Shown: in pieces, positions 18,096 to 25,706 of the stretch
Layout: the number at the start of each line of letters is the position of its first letter
Position numbering within the stretch: position 1 is the first letter of the stretch
Assembly (NCBI RefSeq): GCF_001751245.1
Contig: NZ_LJGU01000145.1
Coordinates: forward strand, 1-63,348
DNA: 63,348 nucleotides
Direction of reading: 5' to 3'
DNA from: Streptomyces oceani
GTDB taxonomy: Bacteria; Actinomycetota; Actinomycetes; Streptomycetales; Streptomycetaceae
Notes under the pieces: model-generated
The model's input: the letters and a program-made list of their open reading frames with translations, nothing else
Databases searched by the model: none
What the model was told of the DNA's origin: nothing
Made by a program: the position numbers and the translations under genes

Positions 18096-19571
18096 GTGAC
18101 GTCTCGACAGGACACGGCATCGACCGAGGAGGCGGAGGGGCGTGCCCGCCCGGAGCCCCGGGTCGCGGTGGCGCTGCTCCCGGTGCTCGCCACCGTGGCG
18201 ATCCTCGTCGGCGGGATCGGGATCCTGGAGTTCCCAGCGGAGCTGATGCTCGTGTGCGCGGCGATCGTGTTCACGCTCTTCGCCGTCTGGCAGGGCAGCA
18301 GCCTGGACGAGGTCCTCGCCGACATGGGCGAGAAGATCAAGCGGGCCCTGCCGGGCATCCTCATCCTGCTGAGCATCGGGATACTGATCGGCACCTGGAT
18401 GATCGCCGGCACCGTCCCGCTGATGGTCGACTACGGTCTCCGACTCATCGACCCGTCCTACCTGTACGCCCTCGCCTTCGTCGTCACCGCCATCGTGGCG
18501 ACGTTCACCGGCACGTCCTGGGGCGCGGCCGGCACGGTCGGGGTCGCGCTGATCGGCGTCGCCTCCACGATGGACGTGTCGTTGGCGATCACCGCCGGCG
18601 CCGTGGTCTCCGGCGCCTACTTCGGGGACAAGCTCTCACCCCTCTCCGACACCACCAACATCAGCTCCCTCGCGGCCGGCGCCAACATCTACGAGCACAT
18701 CCGCCACATGCTGTACACGGCGGTGCCCTCGTCGGTCGTCGCCCTCGTGGTGTTCCTGATCGCCGGACTCTCCATCGACGCCGGGTCGGTCGACCTCGGC
18801 GTCATCGACCGCACCGTTGACGAGGTGGAGGGCCTCTTCACGCTGCACCCCGTGCTGCTCCTGCCGCCGGCCGTGGTCCTCGTCGGCTCGATCCTGCGCA
18901 AGCCGCCGCTGATCGTGCTCTTCGTGTCCTCGATGACCGCCGTCGTCCTCGCCGTGCTCGTCCAGGGCTCCAGCGTCGCCGACGCCTTCGACGCCGCCGT
19001 CTCCGGTTTCACCACCGGCATGCTGCCCGAGGACGTCTCGGACCCCCTCACCGAGCTGCTCAACCGCGGTGGCCTGCACTCGATGTACGAATCGGCGTTC
19101 TTCGTCTTCTGCGCGTTCTTCTTCGCCGCGGCACTGGAGAACTCCGGCGTGCCCCGACTGCTGCTCAGCAAGCTGATCGAGAAGCTGCGCTCCACCGGCA
19201 GCCTCGTGACCGCCACACTGCTCTCCGGCTTCGCCGTCATCAACGGCACCTCGAACGCCCTGGTCACCTTCTTCCTCGTGAACGACCTCTACGGCGAGGC
19301 CTTCCGTAAGCGGAAGCTGCACCCGGTCAACCTCTCGCGGAGCATGGAGGACTCGATCACCATCACCGAAGTCCTCATGCCCTGGACCGTCTCCGGTGCC
19401 TTCTTCGCCGGAACGCTGGGCGTGGCGAACTTCGACTTCCTGCCCTGGGCCGTCTTCTGCTGGACCGGCATCGCCTTCAGCGCGCTGCTGGCCTGGCTCT
19501 CGCCCCTCACCCGCGACTTCGGCATCCGCCGCATGGCGCCGGAGCCCGACGGCGAACCGGCCCGGAACTGA
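18096..19571 (+). CDS. NhaC-family Na+/H+ antiporter-type transporter (possible amino-acid carrier)
   Basis: 491 residues from GTG at 18096 (GGGGAG 7 nt upstream). Eleven or so hydrophobic segments are visible. NhaC/MleN hallmarks are FTGTSWGAAGTVGVALIGVA and GAYFGDKLSPLSDTTNISSLAAG, and in the second half NGTSNALVTFFLVNDLYGEAF and TITEVLMPWTVSGAFFAGTLGV. Some NhaC-family members carry malate/lactate or methionine rather than acting as plain antiporters. Coupling to a Cys/Met PLP enzyme 43 bp upstream suggests a sulfur-amino-acid or related substrate here, but that is inference from neighbourhood. Confidence 0.88.
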   Translation: MTSRQDTASTEEAEGRARPEPRVAVALLPVLATVAILVGGIGILEFPAELMLVCAAIVFTLFAVWQGSSLDEVLADMGEKIKRALPGILILLSIGILIGTWMIAGTVPLMVDYGLRLIDPSYLYALAFVVTAIVATFTGTSWGAAGTVGVALIGVASTMDVSLAITAGAVVSGAYFGDKLSPLSDTTNISSLAAGANIYEHIRHMLYTAVPSSVVALVVFLIAGLSIDAGSVDLGVIDRTVDEVEGLFTLHPVLLLPPAVVLVGSILRKPPLIVLFVSSMTAVVLAVLVQGSSVADAFDAAVSGFTTGMLPEDVSDPLTELLNRGGLHSMYESAFFVFCAFFFAAALENSGVPRLLLSKLIEKLRSTGSLVTATLLSGFAVINGTSNALVTFFLVNDLYGEAFRKRKLHPVNLSRSMEDSITITEVLMPWTVSGAFFAGTLGVANFDFLPWAVFCWTGIAFSALLAWLSPLTRDFGIRRMAPEPDGEPARN

Positions 19572-19572
19572 C

Positions 19573-20025
19573 CTACGGGGCCACGCCCCGCTCCGGCGAA
19601 CCGGCCGGGGGCCGCGGCGCCCAGGGCGAAGACGGCCCGGAGGGCGAGGCGAAGCTGGGATCCCCGCTCCCGGGAGGCGACGACGGCGACGGGGATGGCG
19701 AGAAGGGCGGACTCGAGGAGGGCGGACTCTCCGAGACCTCGGGCACACGTGCCGGCGGCGTCCGATCCGTCCGTAGGGGACCGTCCGGGAGCAGGAGGTA
19801 TCCGAGCACCAACACCGCGGCGACGGCCGCGGCGACCGCGAACACCGTACGCCGGGCTCGGCGCGGCGTACGTACGTCGCCGGTCGGCGGTGCGCCGGGG
19901 CTCAGCGACCGCGGAGTGACGAGTTCGGCGCGCGCCCGGAGCGCCGCCTGAAGCCGCGCCTCCACGGCGCGGTGACCCTGCTGCCCGTTGAATTCGGACG
20001 GCTCGCGCGGGCGGGGCGGGGTCAA
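19573..20025 (-). CDS. Single-TM protein coupled to an ECF sigma factor (possible anti-sigma factor)
   Basis: 150 residues. The start is a TTG at 20025 whose TTGA overlaps the stop of the sigma-factor gene, a typical coupled arrangement. A cytoplasmic N-terminus of about 60 residues is followed by one membrane helix (VFAVAAAVAAVLVLGYLLLP) and a Pro/Ser-rich outer tail. No zinc-binding HxxxCxxC anti-sigma motif is present. Membership of an anti-sigma class is therefore inferred from topology and coupling. The 19573 stop converges with the transporter gene ending at 19571, with 1 bp between them. Confidence 0.75.
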   Translation of the reverse strand: MTPPRPREPSEFNGQQGHRAVEARLQAALRARAELVTPRSLSPGAPPTGDVRTPRRARRTVFAVAAAVAAVLVLGYLLLPDGPLRTDRTPPARVPEVSESPPSSSPPFSPSPSPSSPPGSGDPSFASPSGPSSPWAPRPPAGSPERGVAP

Positions 20026-20540
20026 CGGTCCTCCTCCAGCAACTTCTCCAGCGCGTCCAGCGCCCTGCTCGCGGTGGACTTGACCGCACCGCGGGACAGC
20101 CCGAGGGTGTGCGCGATCTCGGCCTCCGTCAGCTCCGACCAGTACCGCAACACCAGCACCTCGCGCTGACGCCTCGTCAGGCGCGCCAGCGCCGCAAGCA
20201 CCTCCCGGTGCTCCTCGGCGAGCAGGATCGCCTCGTCGACGGACGCCTGGTCCGGTTCGTGCGGCGGGGTGTGCTCACGGCGCGTACGTCGTCGACGCAG
20301 TACCGAGCGCGCGGCGTTGACCACGGCGGTGCGCAGGTAGGCCGCGGCGTCGTTCAGATCGTCCAGTGCGGTGCCGTGTCGACGGCACACGGCGGCGAAG
20401 GCGTCCTGGACGACGTCCTCGGCCGTGTGCCGATCATCGACGAGGAAGACCGCCAGCCGGACCATGTCGAGTCGTCGGGCCCGATAGAGATCGTCGAGAG
20501 TGGGAGGCGGCTCTCCGCCCGCCTCATCCCGCGAAGCCAT
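20022..20540 (-). CDS. ECF RNA polymerase sigma factor, SigE-like subfamily
   Basis: 172 residues from ATG at 20540. Region 2 is seen in LYRARRLDMVRLAVFLVDDRHTAEDVVQDAFAAV and region 4 in LTRRQREVLVLRYWSELTEAEIAHTLGLSRGAVKSTASRALDALEKLL. These direct RNA polymerase to alternative promoters. The coding frame stays open upstream to an ATG at 20735, so a longer product is possible, but the recognisable domain begins just after 20540. A perfect palindrome lies directly upstream of the start. The downstream gene is coupled by a 4-nt overlap. Confidence 0.9.
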   Translation of the reverse strand: MASRDEAGGEPPPTLDDLYRARRLDMVRLAVFLVDDRHTAEDVVQDAFAAVCRRHGTALDDLNDAAAYLRTAVVNAARSVLRRRRTRREHTPPHEPDQASVDEAILLAEEHREVLAALARLTRRQREVLVLRYWSELTEAEIAHTLGLSRGAVKSTASRALDALEKLLEEDR

Positions 20541-20561
20541 GAGCCACGGCCGTGGCTTCGC
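20531..20561. promoter_or_regulatory. Nested inverted repeats over the sigma-factor start
   Basis: AGCCACGGCCGTGGCT (20542-20557) is a perfect 16-bp palindrome. A second pair, GCGAAGCCA (20531-20539) and TGGCTTCGC (20553-20561), is nested with it and spans the ATG at 20538-20540. The two hairpins are mutually exclusive, and no good Shine-Dalgarno is present. It may be an operator or a translation-control structure. Confidence 0.5.
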
Positions 20562-20826
20562 CTGGCCTCCCCCGGACGGCGATCGGTACGGTACCGACCC
20601 CGCCGCCCTGGTGGCGGTCGTACGTGACCGGCGGCGCTGGCCGAACCACCCGAGCGGGGTCGCGTAGCGCGACGGAGCCTCTGGCGAGACGAAAGCGAGC
20701 CTCATGTATCTCGTCTTCCTCATCTGACAGTTCACGCTTCCCCGCCCATCCCGCGTGACCCCGGGTCCTGGGCATGGTGGTGAGGGTCGGAACCCCCGTG
20801 GCTCCGGCCCTCACCGGTCGGGTCGC
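20562..20826. other. Gap between the sigma-factor gene and the repeat-protein gene
   Basis: No gene with convincing features was found. The sigma-factor frame continues open through part of it. GGCTCCGGCC (20800-20809) and GGCCGGAGCC (20837-20846) form a 10-bp stem with a 27-nt loop spanning the stop of the repeat-protein gene, possibly its terminator. Confidence 0.35.
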
Positions 20827-21771
20827 TCAGCTGCTCGGCCGGAGCCGCGGACTGGTCGGTGTTGGGTGATCCGTTTTCTCGGGTGCTGGGCTGGGTGTTG
20901 CGCGTTCTGTTTTCTCGGGTGTTGCGTGATCCGTTTTCTCGGGTGCTGGGCTGGGTGTTGCGCGTTCTGTTTTCTCGGGTGTTGCGTGATCCGTTTTCTC
21001 GGGTGCTGGGCTGGGTGTTGCGCGTTCTGTTTTCTCGGGTGTTGCGTGATCCGTTTTCTCGGGTGCTGGGCTGGGTGTTGCGCGTTCTGTTTTCTCGGGT
21101 GTTGCGTGATCCGTTTTCTCGGGTGCTGGGCTGGGTGTTGCGCGTTCTGTTTTCTCGGGTGTTGCGTGATCCGTTTTCTCGGGTGCTGGGCTGGGTGTTG
21201 CGCGTTCTGTTTTCTCGGGTGTTGCGTGATCCGTTTTCTCGGGTGCTGGGCTGGGTGTTGCGCGTTCTGTTTTCTCGGGTGTTGCGTGATCCGTTTTCTC
21301 GGGTGCTGGGCTGGGTGTTGCGCGTTCTGTTTTCTCGGGTGTTGCGTGATCCGTTTTCTCGGGTGCTGGGCTGGGTGTTGCGCGTTCTGTTTTCTCGGGT
21401 GTTGCGTGATCCGTTTTCTCGGGTGCTGGGCTGGGTGTTGCGCGTTCTGTTTTCTCGGGTGTTGCGTGATCCGTTTTCTCGGGTGCTGGGCTGGGTGTTG
21501 CGCGTTCTGTTTTCTCGGGTGTTGCGTGATCCGTTTTCTCGGGTGCTGGGCTGGGTGTTGCGCGTTCCGGTTCCTCGGGCGTTGGGTGATCCGTTTTCTC
21601 GGGTGCCGGTGCGGAAGCGGTCGGTGTGGGCTTGTCCGGGCGCTCGTCCGCACCGGCCTGAGCAGCGGCCACGCCACCGCCGAGGAGCAGAACGGCGCCC
21701 GCGGTGGAGCTCAGAATCCAGGTCCGCTTACGACGGTGTGACTCGGGCGGGCGAGCGTGCTGATGGGACAC
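20827..21771 (-). CDS. Secreted or membrane-anchored protein built of 20-residue Pro/Thr/Glu/Lys repeats
   Basis: 314 residues from GTG at 21771, chosen because GGAG lies 7 nt upstream and a basic leader (SHRRKRT) is followed by a hydrophobic segment (WILSSTAGAVLLLGGGVAAAQAG) that acts as signal peptide or anchor. The rest is a charged, proline-rich stalk of the unit ATPSPAPEKTDHATPEKTER repeated about a dozen times. No sortase motif, domain or cysteine is visible in the stalk. Such stalks commonly span the cell wall; the function is unknown. Third codon positions in the repeat are unusually A-rich for this GC-rich genome. Other frames across the repeat are also open, simply because a 60-bp unit without stops keeps every frame open. 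Confidence 0.7.
   Translation of the reverse strand: MSHQHARPPESHRRKRTWILSSTAGAVLLLGGGVAAAQAGADERPDKPTPTASAPAPEKTDHPTPEEPERATPSPAPEKTDHATPEKTERATPSPAPEKTDHATPEKTERATPSPAPEKTDHATPEKTERATPSPAPEKTDHATPEKTERATPSPAPEKTDHATPEKTERATPSPAPEKTDHATPEKTERATPSPAPEKTDHATPEKTERATPSPAPEKTDHATPEKTERATPSPAPEKTDHATPEKTERATPSPAPEKTDHATPEKTERATPSPAPEKTDHATPEKTERATPSPAPEKTDHPTPTSPRLRPSS
20861..21600. repeat. 60-bp tandem minisatellite, 11 perfect copies plus flanking partial/variant copies
   Basis: From 20881 to 21540 the same 60-bp unit occurs eleven times with no mismatch. A partial unit (20861-20880) precedes it and one variant unit (21541-21600) with several substitutions follows. The plus strand of each unit contains only one A and four GGG runs, so the array is strongly strand-asymmetric and could form G-quadruplexes. 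It encodes the 20-residue protein repeat on the minus strand. Perfect identity argues for very recent expansion or active homogenisation. Confidence 0.97.
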
Positions 21772-22116
21772 GAGGTGACTCCGAAGGTAGTTGGTCACGC
21801 CGGTTGGCGTACGACACGGCGGTCCTGCGGCACGGGCGGCTTCCGTGCCGAAGACCCTCGACAGGAAGGCGCCTTCACCTGACACGACGCATGTCCCGCT
21901 CCGGGGTTGCAGAAGGACTCGGGAAAAATCCGCGGTCACCGGCTCAGCGTCAGCGCACACATTTCACGGTGGTCAACAGTGGCCCCACGCGCGTCCGCTC
22001 GGACCTCGCCGGCAGGATGCCGATACATGCCTGGCGCCGTGGCCGGGGAACACGACAGGATGCGTGCACGGTGCAGGCGTGGGAGGAGACGCAGGCGCGG
22101 AGCACAGGGAGGGTGT
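21772..22116. other. Intergenic region between divergent genes
   Basis: This 345-bp stretch holds the divergent starts of the repeat-protein gene and the DUF2165 gene. GGAG for the former is at its left end and GGGAGG for the latter at its right end. No gene or strong inverted repeat was recognised. Confidence 0.5.
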
Positions 22117-22677
22117 ATGTCAGGCGGCAAGTCACCTGCGAGGGGCGGCTGGTCACACCGGGTCCTCGCGCTGGGCACGCTGCCCGTCGCGGCGACCGCG
22201 CTGACCGGGACCGTGGCCGTCTACGTCGCGCTGGTGGCGTTCGGCAACATCACCGACTTCGGCACCAATCGGCAATTCGTGCAGCATGTGCTCGCGATGG
22301 ACACCACGTTCAGGGACGAGGACCTCATGTGGCGCGCGATCGAGTCGCGGACCCTGCAGGACGCCGTGTATGTGGCGATCATCGTCTGGGAGACGGTGTC
22401 AGCGCTCCTCCTGCTGGCGGCGACCTGGCTCTGGGCGCAGGCGGTGCGCGAGGGCCGGAACGCGTACGAACGGCCGCGGCGGGCGAGCACGCTGGGTCTG
22501 GTGATGCTGCTGTTGCTGTTCGGACTGGGCTTCATCGGCATCGGGGGCGAGTGGTTCGCGATGTGGCAGTCGTCCGACTGGAACGGTCTGGACGCGGCCC
22601 TCCGCAACGTCGTGGTCGCGGGACTGGTGCTGGTGGTGATCCACCTGCCGGCACTGCGGAAGCCGGATCAGCCGTGA
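22117..22677 (+). CDS. DUF2165 family small integral membrane protein
   Basis: 186 residues from ATG at 22117 with GGGAGG 7 nt upstream. Four hydrophobic segments are visible: VLALGTLPVAATALTGTVAV, YVAIIVWETVSALLLLAATW, LGLVMLLLLFGLGFIGIGGE and VVVAGLVLVVIHLPAL. The extracytoplasmic NITDFGTNRQFVQHVLAMD and EWFAMWQSSDWNG segments are characteristic of DUF2165. The family has no assigned function that I know of. It is followed by a bidirectional terminator and is monocistronic. Confidence 0.85.
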   Translation: MSGGKSPARGGWSHRVLALGTLPVAATALTGTVAVYVALVAFGNITDFGTNRQFVQHVLAMDTTFRDEDLMWRAIESRTLQDAVYVAIIVWETVSALLLLAATWLWAQAVREGRNAYERPRRASTLGLVMLLLLFGLGFIGIGGEWFAMWQSSDWNGLDAALRNVVVAGLVLVVIHLPALRKPDQP

Positions 22678-22746
22678 GTCCGCGGGCTCGCGTACGACCA
22701 AGGGTTGGCGCTCGCTGATCCACCGGGATCCACTCCCCGCGCCGTA

Positions 22747-22787
22747 CGAAAGGCCACCCGATGAATCCGCGACCGGGTGGCCTTTCG
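22747..22787. terminator. Bidirectional intrinsic-type terminator hairpin
   Basis: CGAAAGGCCACCCG (22747-22760) pairs perfectly with CGGGTGGCCTTTCG (22774-22787), a 14-bp stem with a 13-nt loop, between the convergent DUF2165 and nitroreductase-type genes. Confidence 0.85.
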
Positions 22788-22847
22788 TCGCTCTCCGGGC
22801 TCAGCTCCCGCTGGGGCGCCGGCCTGACCGGCATTCCGAGAGGACCG

Positions 22848-23279
22848 TCATTTGGGTTCGAGTACGAAGACGGGGATCTGCCGGTCGGTCTTCTCCTGGT
22901 ACTCGGCGTAGGACGGGTAGGCCGCGACGGCCCGTTCCCACCAGGTGGCGCGCTCGGTGCCGGTCACCTCGCGTGCGACGTAGTCCTTCGTCACGGTCCC
23001 GTCCTGCAGCGGGAACTCGGGGTGCGCCTTGATGTTGTGGTACCAGGCCGGGTGTTCGGGGGCGCCGCCCTTGGAGGCGACGACCGCGTACGTGCCCTCG
23101 TGCTCCACCCGCATCAGGGGGGTGTAGCGCAGCTTGCCGCTCTTCGCGCCGCGCAGGGTGAGCAGCACGATCGGCGAGCCGAGGACCTTGACGCCCTCGG
23201 TGGTACCGGTCTCCAGGATCTTTTGCGTCTGTTCCCGCACCCAATCGGTGGGAAGGAACTCCACAGCCTCATCCGACAT
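22848..23279 (-). CDS. Deazaflavin (F420)-dependent nitroreductase-family protein (Ddn-like)
   Basis: 143 residues from ATG at 23279; a GTG at 23294 is an alternative but sits too close to its GGAG. The family signature is LTLRGAKSGKLRYTPLMRVEHEGTYAVVASKGGAPEHPAWYHNIKAHPE, seen here as consecutive blocks, with the TPLM and YHN parts typical of the small split-barrel F420H2-dependent reductases (Mycobacterium Ddn). ARE and ERATWWERAVAAYP complete the C-terminal pattern. They reduce nitroaromatics, quinones or enones using F420. It faces the terminator at 22747-22787 and stands alone. Confidence 0.9.
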   Translation of the reverse strand: MSDEAVEFLPTDWVREQTQKILETGTTEGVKVLGSPIVLLTLRGAKSGKLRYTPLMRVEHEGTYAVVASKGGAPEHPAWYHNIKAHPEFPLQDGTVTKDYVAREVTGTERATWWERAVAAYPSYAEYQEKTDRQIPVFVLEPK

Positions 23280-23354
23280 GTTCGCGATCAACACTCCTCA
23301 GTTCGTTCCTATTCCGGCCCGACCGTCGTCTGAGGCGCCGAGGCACGCCGTGCG

Positions 23355-23783
23355 TCACATCCGCTCGCCCGGCAGCTCGCTGGCCTGCTCGATCCAGGAT
23401 CGGAGCGGGATCTCGTCCAGTACGTCGTCCTCCCGGATGTCGAGGTAGCGCACCTCCTCGTGCTTGGACGGCTTCGGCGGCACGGGATCGAGCCTCGCCC
23501 CTCGGAGGAACTGCACCTGCACGTACTTCGTGAAACAACGGAACGACAGGAACCAGCCCTCGCCCTGGTGACCGTAGAAGGGCTGGTTCCACTTCACCGC
23601 CTTGTGCACCTCGGGGACCGTGCGCACGATGAGGTCGTCAAGGCGCTGCCCGACCTCGCGTTTCCAGCCGGGCATGGCGGCGATGTAGTCCCGTACCGGG
23701 CCGTCCCCCTCGCCCTTCGGGATCTGGGGGTTGCCGCCGGAGAGTAGTTTCGGTCCTGTGCCGTTCTTCGCCCGATCAGTCAT
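23355..23783 (-). CDS. DUF1801-domain protein
   Basis: 142 residues from ATG at 23783. The core (VRDYIAAMPGWKREVGQRLDDLI, then VPEVHKAVKWNQPFYGHQGEGWFLSF) is the DUF1801/YdhG-like fold, with the conserved W-N-x-P-F-Y-G stretch. A later LDIREDDVLDEIPLRSWIEQAS resembles the usual C-terminal helix. Function is unknown in the family. It is transcribed leftward, with its own promoter presumably in the 23784-24037 gap shared with the divergent hydrolase gene. Confidence 0.85.
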   Translation of the reverse strand: MTDRAKNGTGPKLLSGGNPQIPKGEGDGPVRDYIAAMPGWKREVGQRLDDLIVRTVPEVHKAVKWNQPFYGHQGEGWFLSFRCFTKYVQVQFLRGARLDPVPPKPSKHEEVRYLDIREDDVLDEIPLRSWIEQASELPGERM

Positions 23784-24037
23784 GGTATGTCGCCCTGAAT
23801 GTGGCCTGTGATGTTCTGTCATGTCACTGCCTGTATGTGCTGACCCGGGGAAGTGTAGCGAGCCAGCCGTCGACCTGCGGCAAGGCACACGATCCCGTGT
23901 GGCGGGCGTTGCGTACGGGGCGGTGGTCGCTGGTCGTGACGGTTGGAGGGTTTCAACCCCGGCGGGATCGAGGGCGGACGTCTCGTCCTCGCCTTCGCGG
24001 CGCAAGCGGGTGCGAACGGCGGGGGCGGCGAGGGTTG

Positions 24038-24066
24038 TTGACGATAGAGTAGACCGGTCGTATAGT
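24038..24066 (+). promoter_or_regulatory. Promoter with embedded NemR-like operator (site A)
   Basis: TTGACG (24038-24043) and TATAGT (24061-24066) are separated by exactly 17 bp, a near-consensus vegetative promoter. The operator-like TAGACCGGTCGTATA (24050-24064) lies between and over the -10 box. Read on the opposite strand it matches the operators before the regulator (24983) and DJ-1 gene (25679). The hydrolase ATG is at 24111. Confidence 0.75.
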
Positions 24067-24110
24067 TCCTTGCGTCGGAAGCACACCGAACTCCCGAAAG
24101 GGGCCGCGTC

Positions 24111-24947
24111 ATGGGGCGCATCAAGGTCGGCACCGAGAACAGCACGGACATCGAGCTGCACTACGAGGACAAGGGGACCGGGCAGCCCGTCGTGCTGATC
24201 CACGGCTATCCCCTGGACGGCAACTCCTGGGAGGGGCAGGTGCCGGCCCTGCTGGACGCCGGATACCGGGTCGTCACCTACGACCGGCGCGGATTCGGCA
24301 AGTCCAGCCAGCCGACCACCGGCTATGACTACGACACCTTCGCGTCGGACCTGCACACCATCATGGAGACCCTGGACCTGCGGGACGCGCTCCTGGTCGG
24401 CTTCTCGATGGGGACCGGGGAGGTCGCACGCTACCTCTCCGCCCACGGTTCCACCCGAGTCGCCAAGGCCGTCTTCCTGGCCTCCCTGGAGCCGTACCTG
24501 GCCGTCACCGACGACAACCCCGACGGCGCCGCCCCGTACTCCTTCTTCGAGGACATCTCCGCCCAGGTGAGGAAGGACCGGTACGCCTTCTTCACCGGTT
24601 TCTACGGTGACTTCTTCAATCTCGACGACTACCTCGGCACCAGGGTGAGCGAGGAGGCCGTTCGTAACGCCTGGAACACGGCGGCCGGTGCCGGCCCGAT
24701 CGCCTCCGCCGCCGCACCCCTGACCTGGCCCACCGACTTCCGCGCCGACATCCCGCACATCGACGTCCCTGCCCTGATCGTGCACGGAACCGCCGACCGC
24801 ACCCTGCCGATCGACGCCACCGGACGCCGTTTCGCCCAGGCACTGCCCTCCGCCCGGTACGTCGAGATCGAGGGCGCCCCGCACGGGCTGCTCACCACCC
24901 ACACCGCCGAGGTCAACGAGGTGCTGTTGGACTTCCTCAACCAGTGA
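24111..24947 (+). CDS. Alpha/beta hydrolase, non-haem haloperoxidase/esterase type
   Basis: 278 residues, the standard length for bacterial perhydrolase-type haloperoxidases. The oxyanion region is LIHGYPLDGNSWEGQ (29-43), then TYDRRGFGKSSQP, nucleophile elbow GFSMGTGE (Ser99), and the acid/base pair in VHGTADRTLP (Asp229) and GAPHGLLTTH (His258). The family hydrolyses esters or lactones and can form peracids. ATG at 24111 follows a strong promoter whose -10 region overlaps a NemR-type operator, so it is likely induced together with the downstream regulator and DJ-1-type genes in response to electrophiles. Confidence 0.9.
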   Translation: MGRIKVGTENSTDIELHYEDKGTGQPVVLIHGYPLDGNSWEGQVPALLDAGYRVVTYDRRGFGKSSQPTTGYDYDTFASDLHTIMETLDLRDALLVGFSMGTGEVARYLSAHGSTRVAKAVFLASLEPYLAVTDDNPDGAAPYSFFEDISAQVRKDRYAFFTGFYGDFFNLDDYLGTRVSEEAVRNAWNTAAGAGPIASAAAPLTWPTDFRADIPHIDVPALIVHGTADRTLPIDATGRRFAQALPSARYVEIEGAPHGLLTTHTAEVNEVLLDFLNQ

Positions 24948-24982
24948 CTCCCGTGCCGCACGGCGGCTGGCGTCAGCGGCTC

Positions 24983-24997
24983 TAGACGACTGGTCTA
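24983..24997. promoter_or_regulatory. NemR-like operator (site B) upstream of the regulator
   Basis: TAGACGACTGGTCTA has perfect TAGAC/GTCTA arms around GACTG and lies 22 bp before the regulator's ATG. E. coli NemR binds a TAGACC-N4-GGTCTA type site, from memory, so the resemblance supports autoregulation. Confidence 0.8.
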
Positions 24998-25018
24998 TTC
25001 GGAAGTAGGATTTCCACC

Positions 25019-25612
25019 ATGCCAGCCATACACGGCGACACCCGCCGCAGCATCCTCGACGCCGCTCAACGAATCATGTCCCGCAAGGGGTTCGCCGCGG
25101 TGGGCATCAACGAAGTGCTCGTCGAGGCTGGCGTACCCAAGGGGTCCTTCTACCACTACTTCGGCTCCAAGGACGCCTTCGGTGAGGCGATGATGCGAGC
25201 CTACTTCGCCGACTACCTCGCCGACATGGACAGCGTCCTCGCCGAGCCGGGCTCGGGCCTGGACTCGGCGCAGCGACTGATGAACTACTGGCGTAACTGG
25301 CGCGCGACGCAGAGCGTCGACGACTGTCAGGGCAAGTGTCTGGCCGTCAAGCTCGGCGCGGAGGTCTCCGACCTCTCGGAGTCCATGCGGCTCGCCTTGG
25401 AGGAGGGCACCAACGGCATCGTGGACCGCCTGGAGGGCGCGATCGGCGCCGGCCTCAAGGACGGCTCGCTGACGGTCGAGGACGATCCCCGCACCACGGC
25501 GCGAGTGCTGTACGGCATGTGGCTCGGAGCCAGCGTCATGGCCAAGATCCACCGGGACGTCAGTCCCCTCGACGCCACGATGGCGACCACCCGCCGCCTA
25601 CTTCACCTGTAA
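25019..25612 (+). CDS. TetR-family regulator closely resembling NemR (electrophile-responsive repressor)
   Basis: 197 residues from ATG at 25019. The HTH is seen in ILDAAQRIMSRKGFAAVGINEVLVEAGVPKGSFYHYFGSKDAFGEAM. The ligand domain has CQGKCLAVKLGAEVSDLSES (103-122), which matches the E. coli NemR segment around its redox-sensing Cys106; Cys107 here is in the equivalent place and Cys103 is an additional candidate. YGMWLGASVMAKI near the C-terminus is also shared. NemR senses hypochlorite, methylglyoxal, quinones and N-ethylmaleimide. The family assignment is seen in sequence; the inducer is inferred. Its operator recurs before both flanking genes. Confidence 0.9.
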   Translation: MPAIHGDTRRSILDAAQRIMSRKGFAAVGINEVLVEAGVPKGSFYHYFGSKDAFGEAMMRAYFADYLADMDSVLAEPGSGLDSAQRLMNYWRNWRATQSVDDCQGKCLAVKLGAEVSDLSESMRLALEEGTNGIVDRLEGAIGAGLKDGSLTVEDDPRTTARVLYGMWLGASVMAKIHRDVSPLDATMATTRRLLHL

Positions 25613-25678
25613 CCGCCCATGCACGCACCGTGACCCGCGTCCGACTCCGCTGGCGCGGGCGCCACGCTCGCCTCGTCT

Positions 25679-25693
25679 GAGACGACCGGTCCA
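25679..25693. promoter_or_regulatory. NemR-like operator (site C) upstream of the DJ-1 gene
   Basis: GAGACGACCGGTCCA matches site B with changes only at the first position, the centre and one arm base. It ends 13 bp before the ATG of the DJ-1/PfpI-type gene at 25707. Confidence 0.7.
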
Positions 25694-25706
25694 CTAAGGA
25701 GTGAAC

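Noticed and set aside
20881..21540. CRISPR array
   Set aside because: The units are contiguous 60-bp tandem repeats with no variable spacers and no cas genes nearby.
20755..22718. Long plus-strand open frames through the 60-bp repeat encoding Cys/Phe-rich or Val/Leu/Arg-rich repeats
   Set aside because: A stop-free 60-bp unit keeps every frame open. Only the minus-strand frame has a ribosome site, a basic-plus-hydrophobic leader and a plausible secreted repeat.
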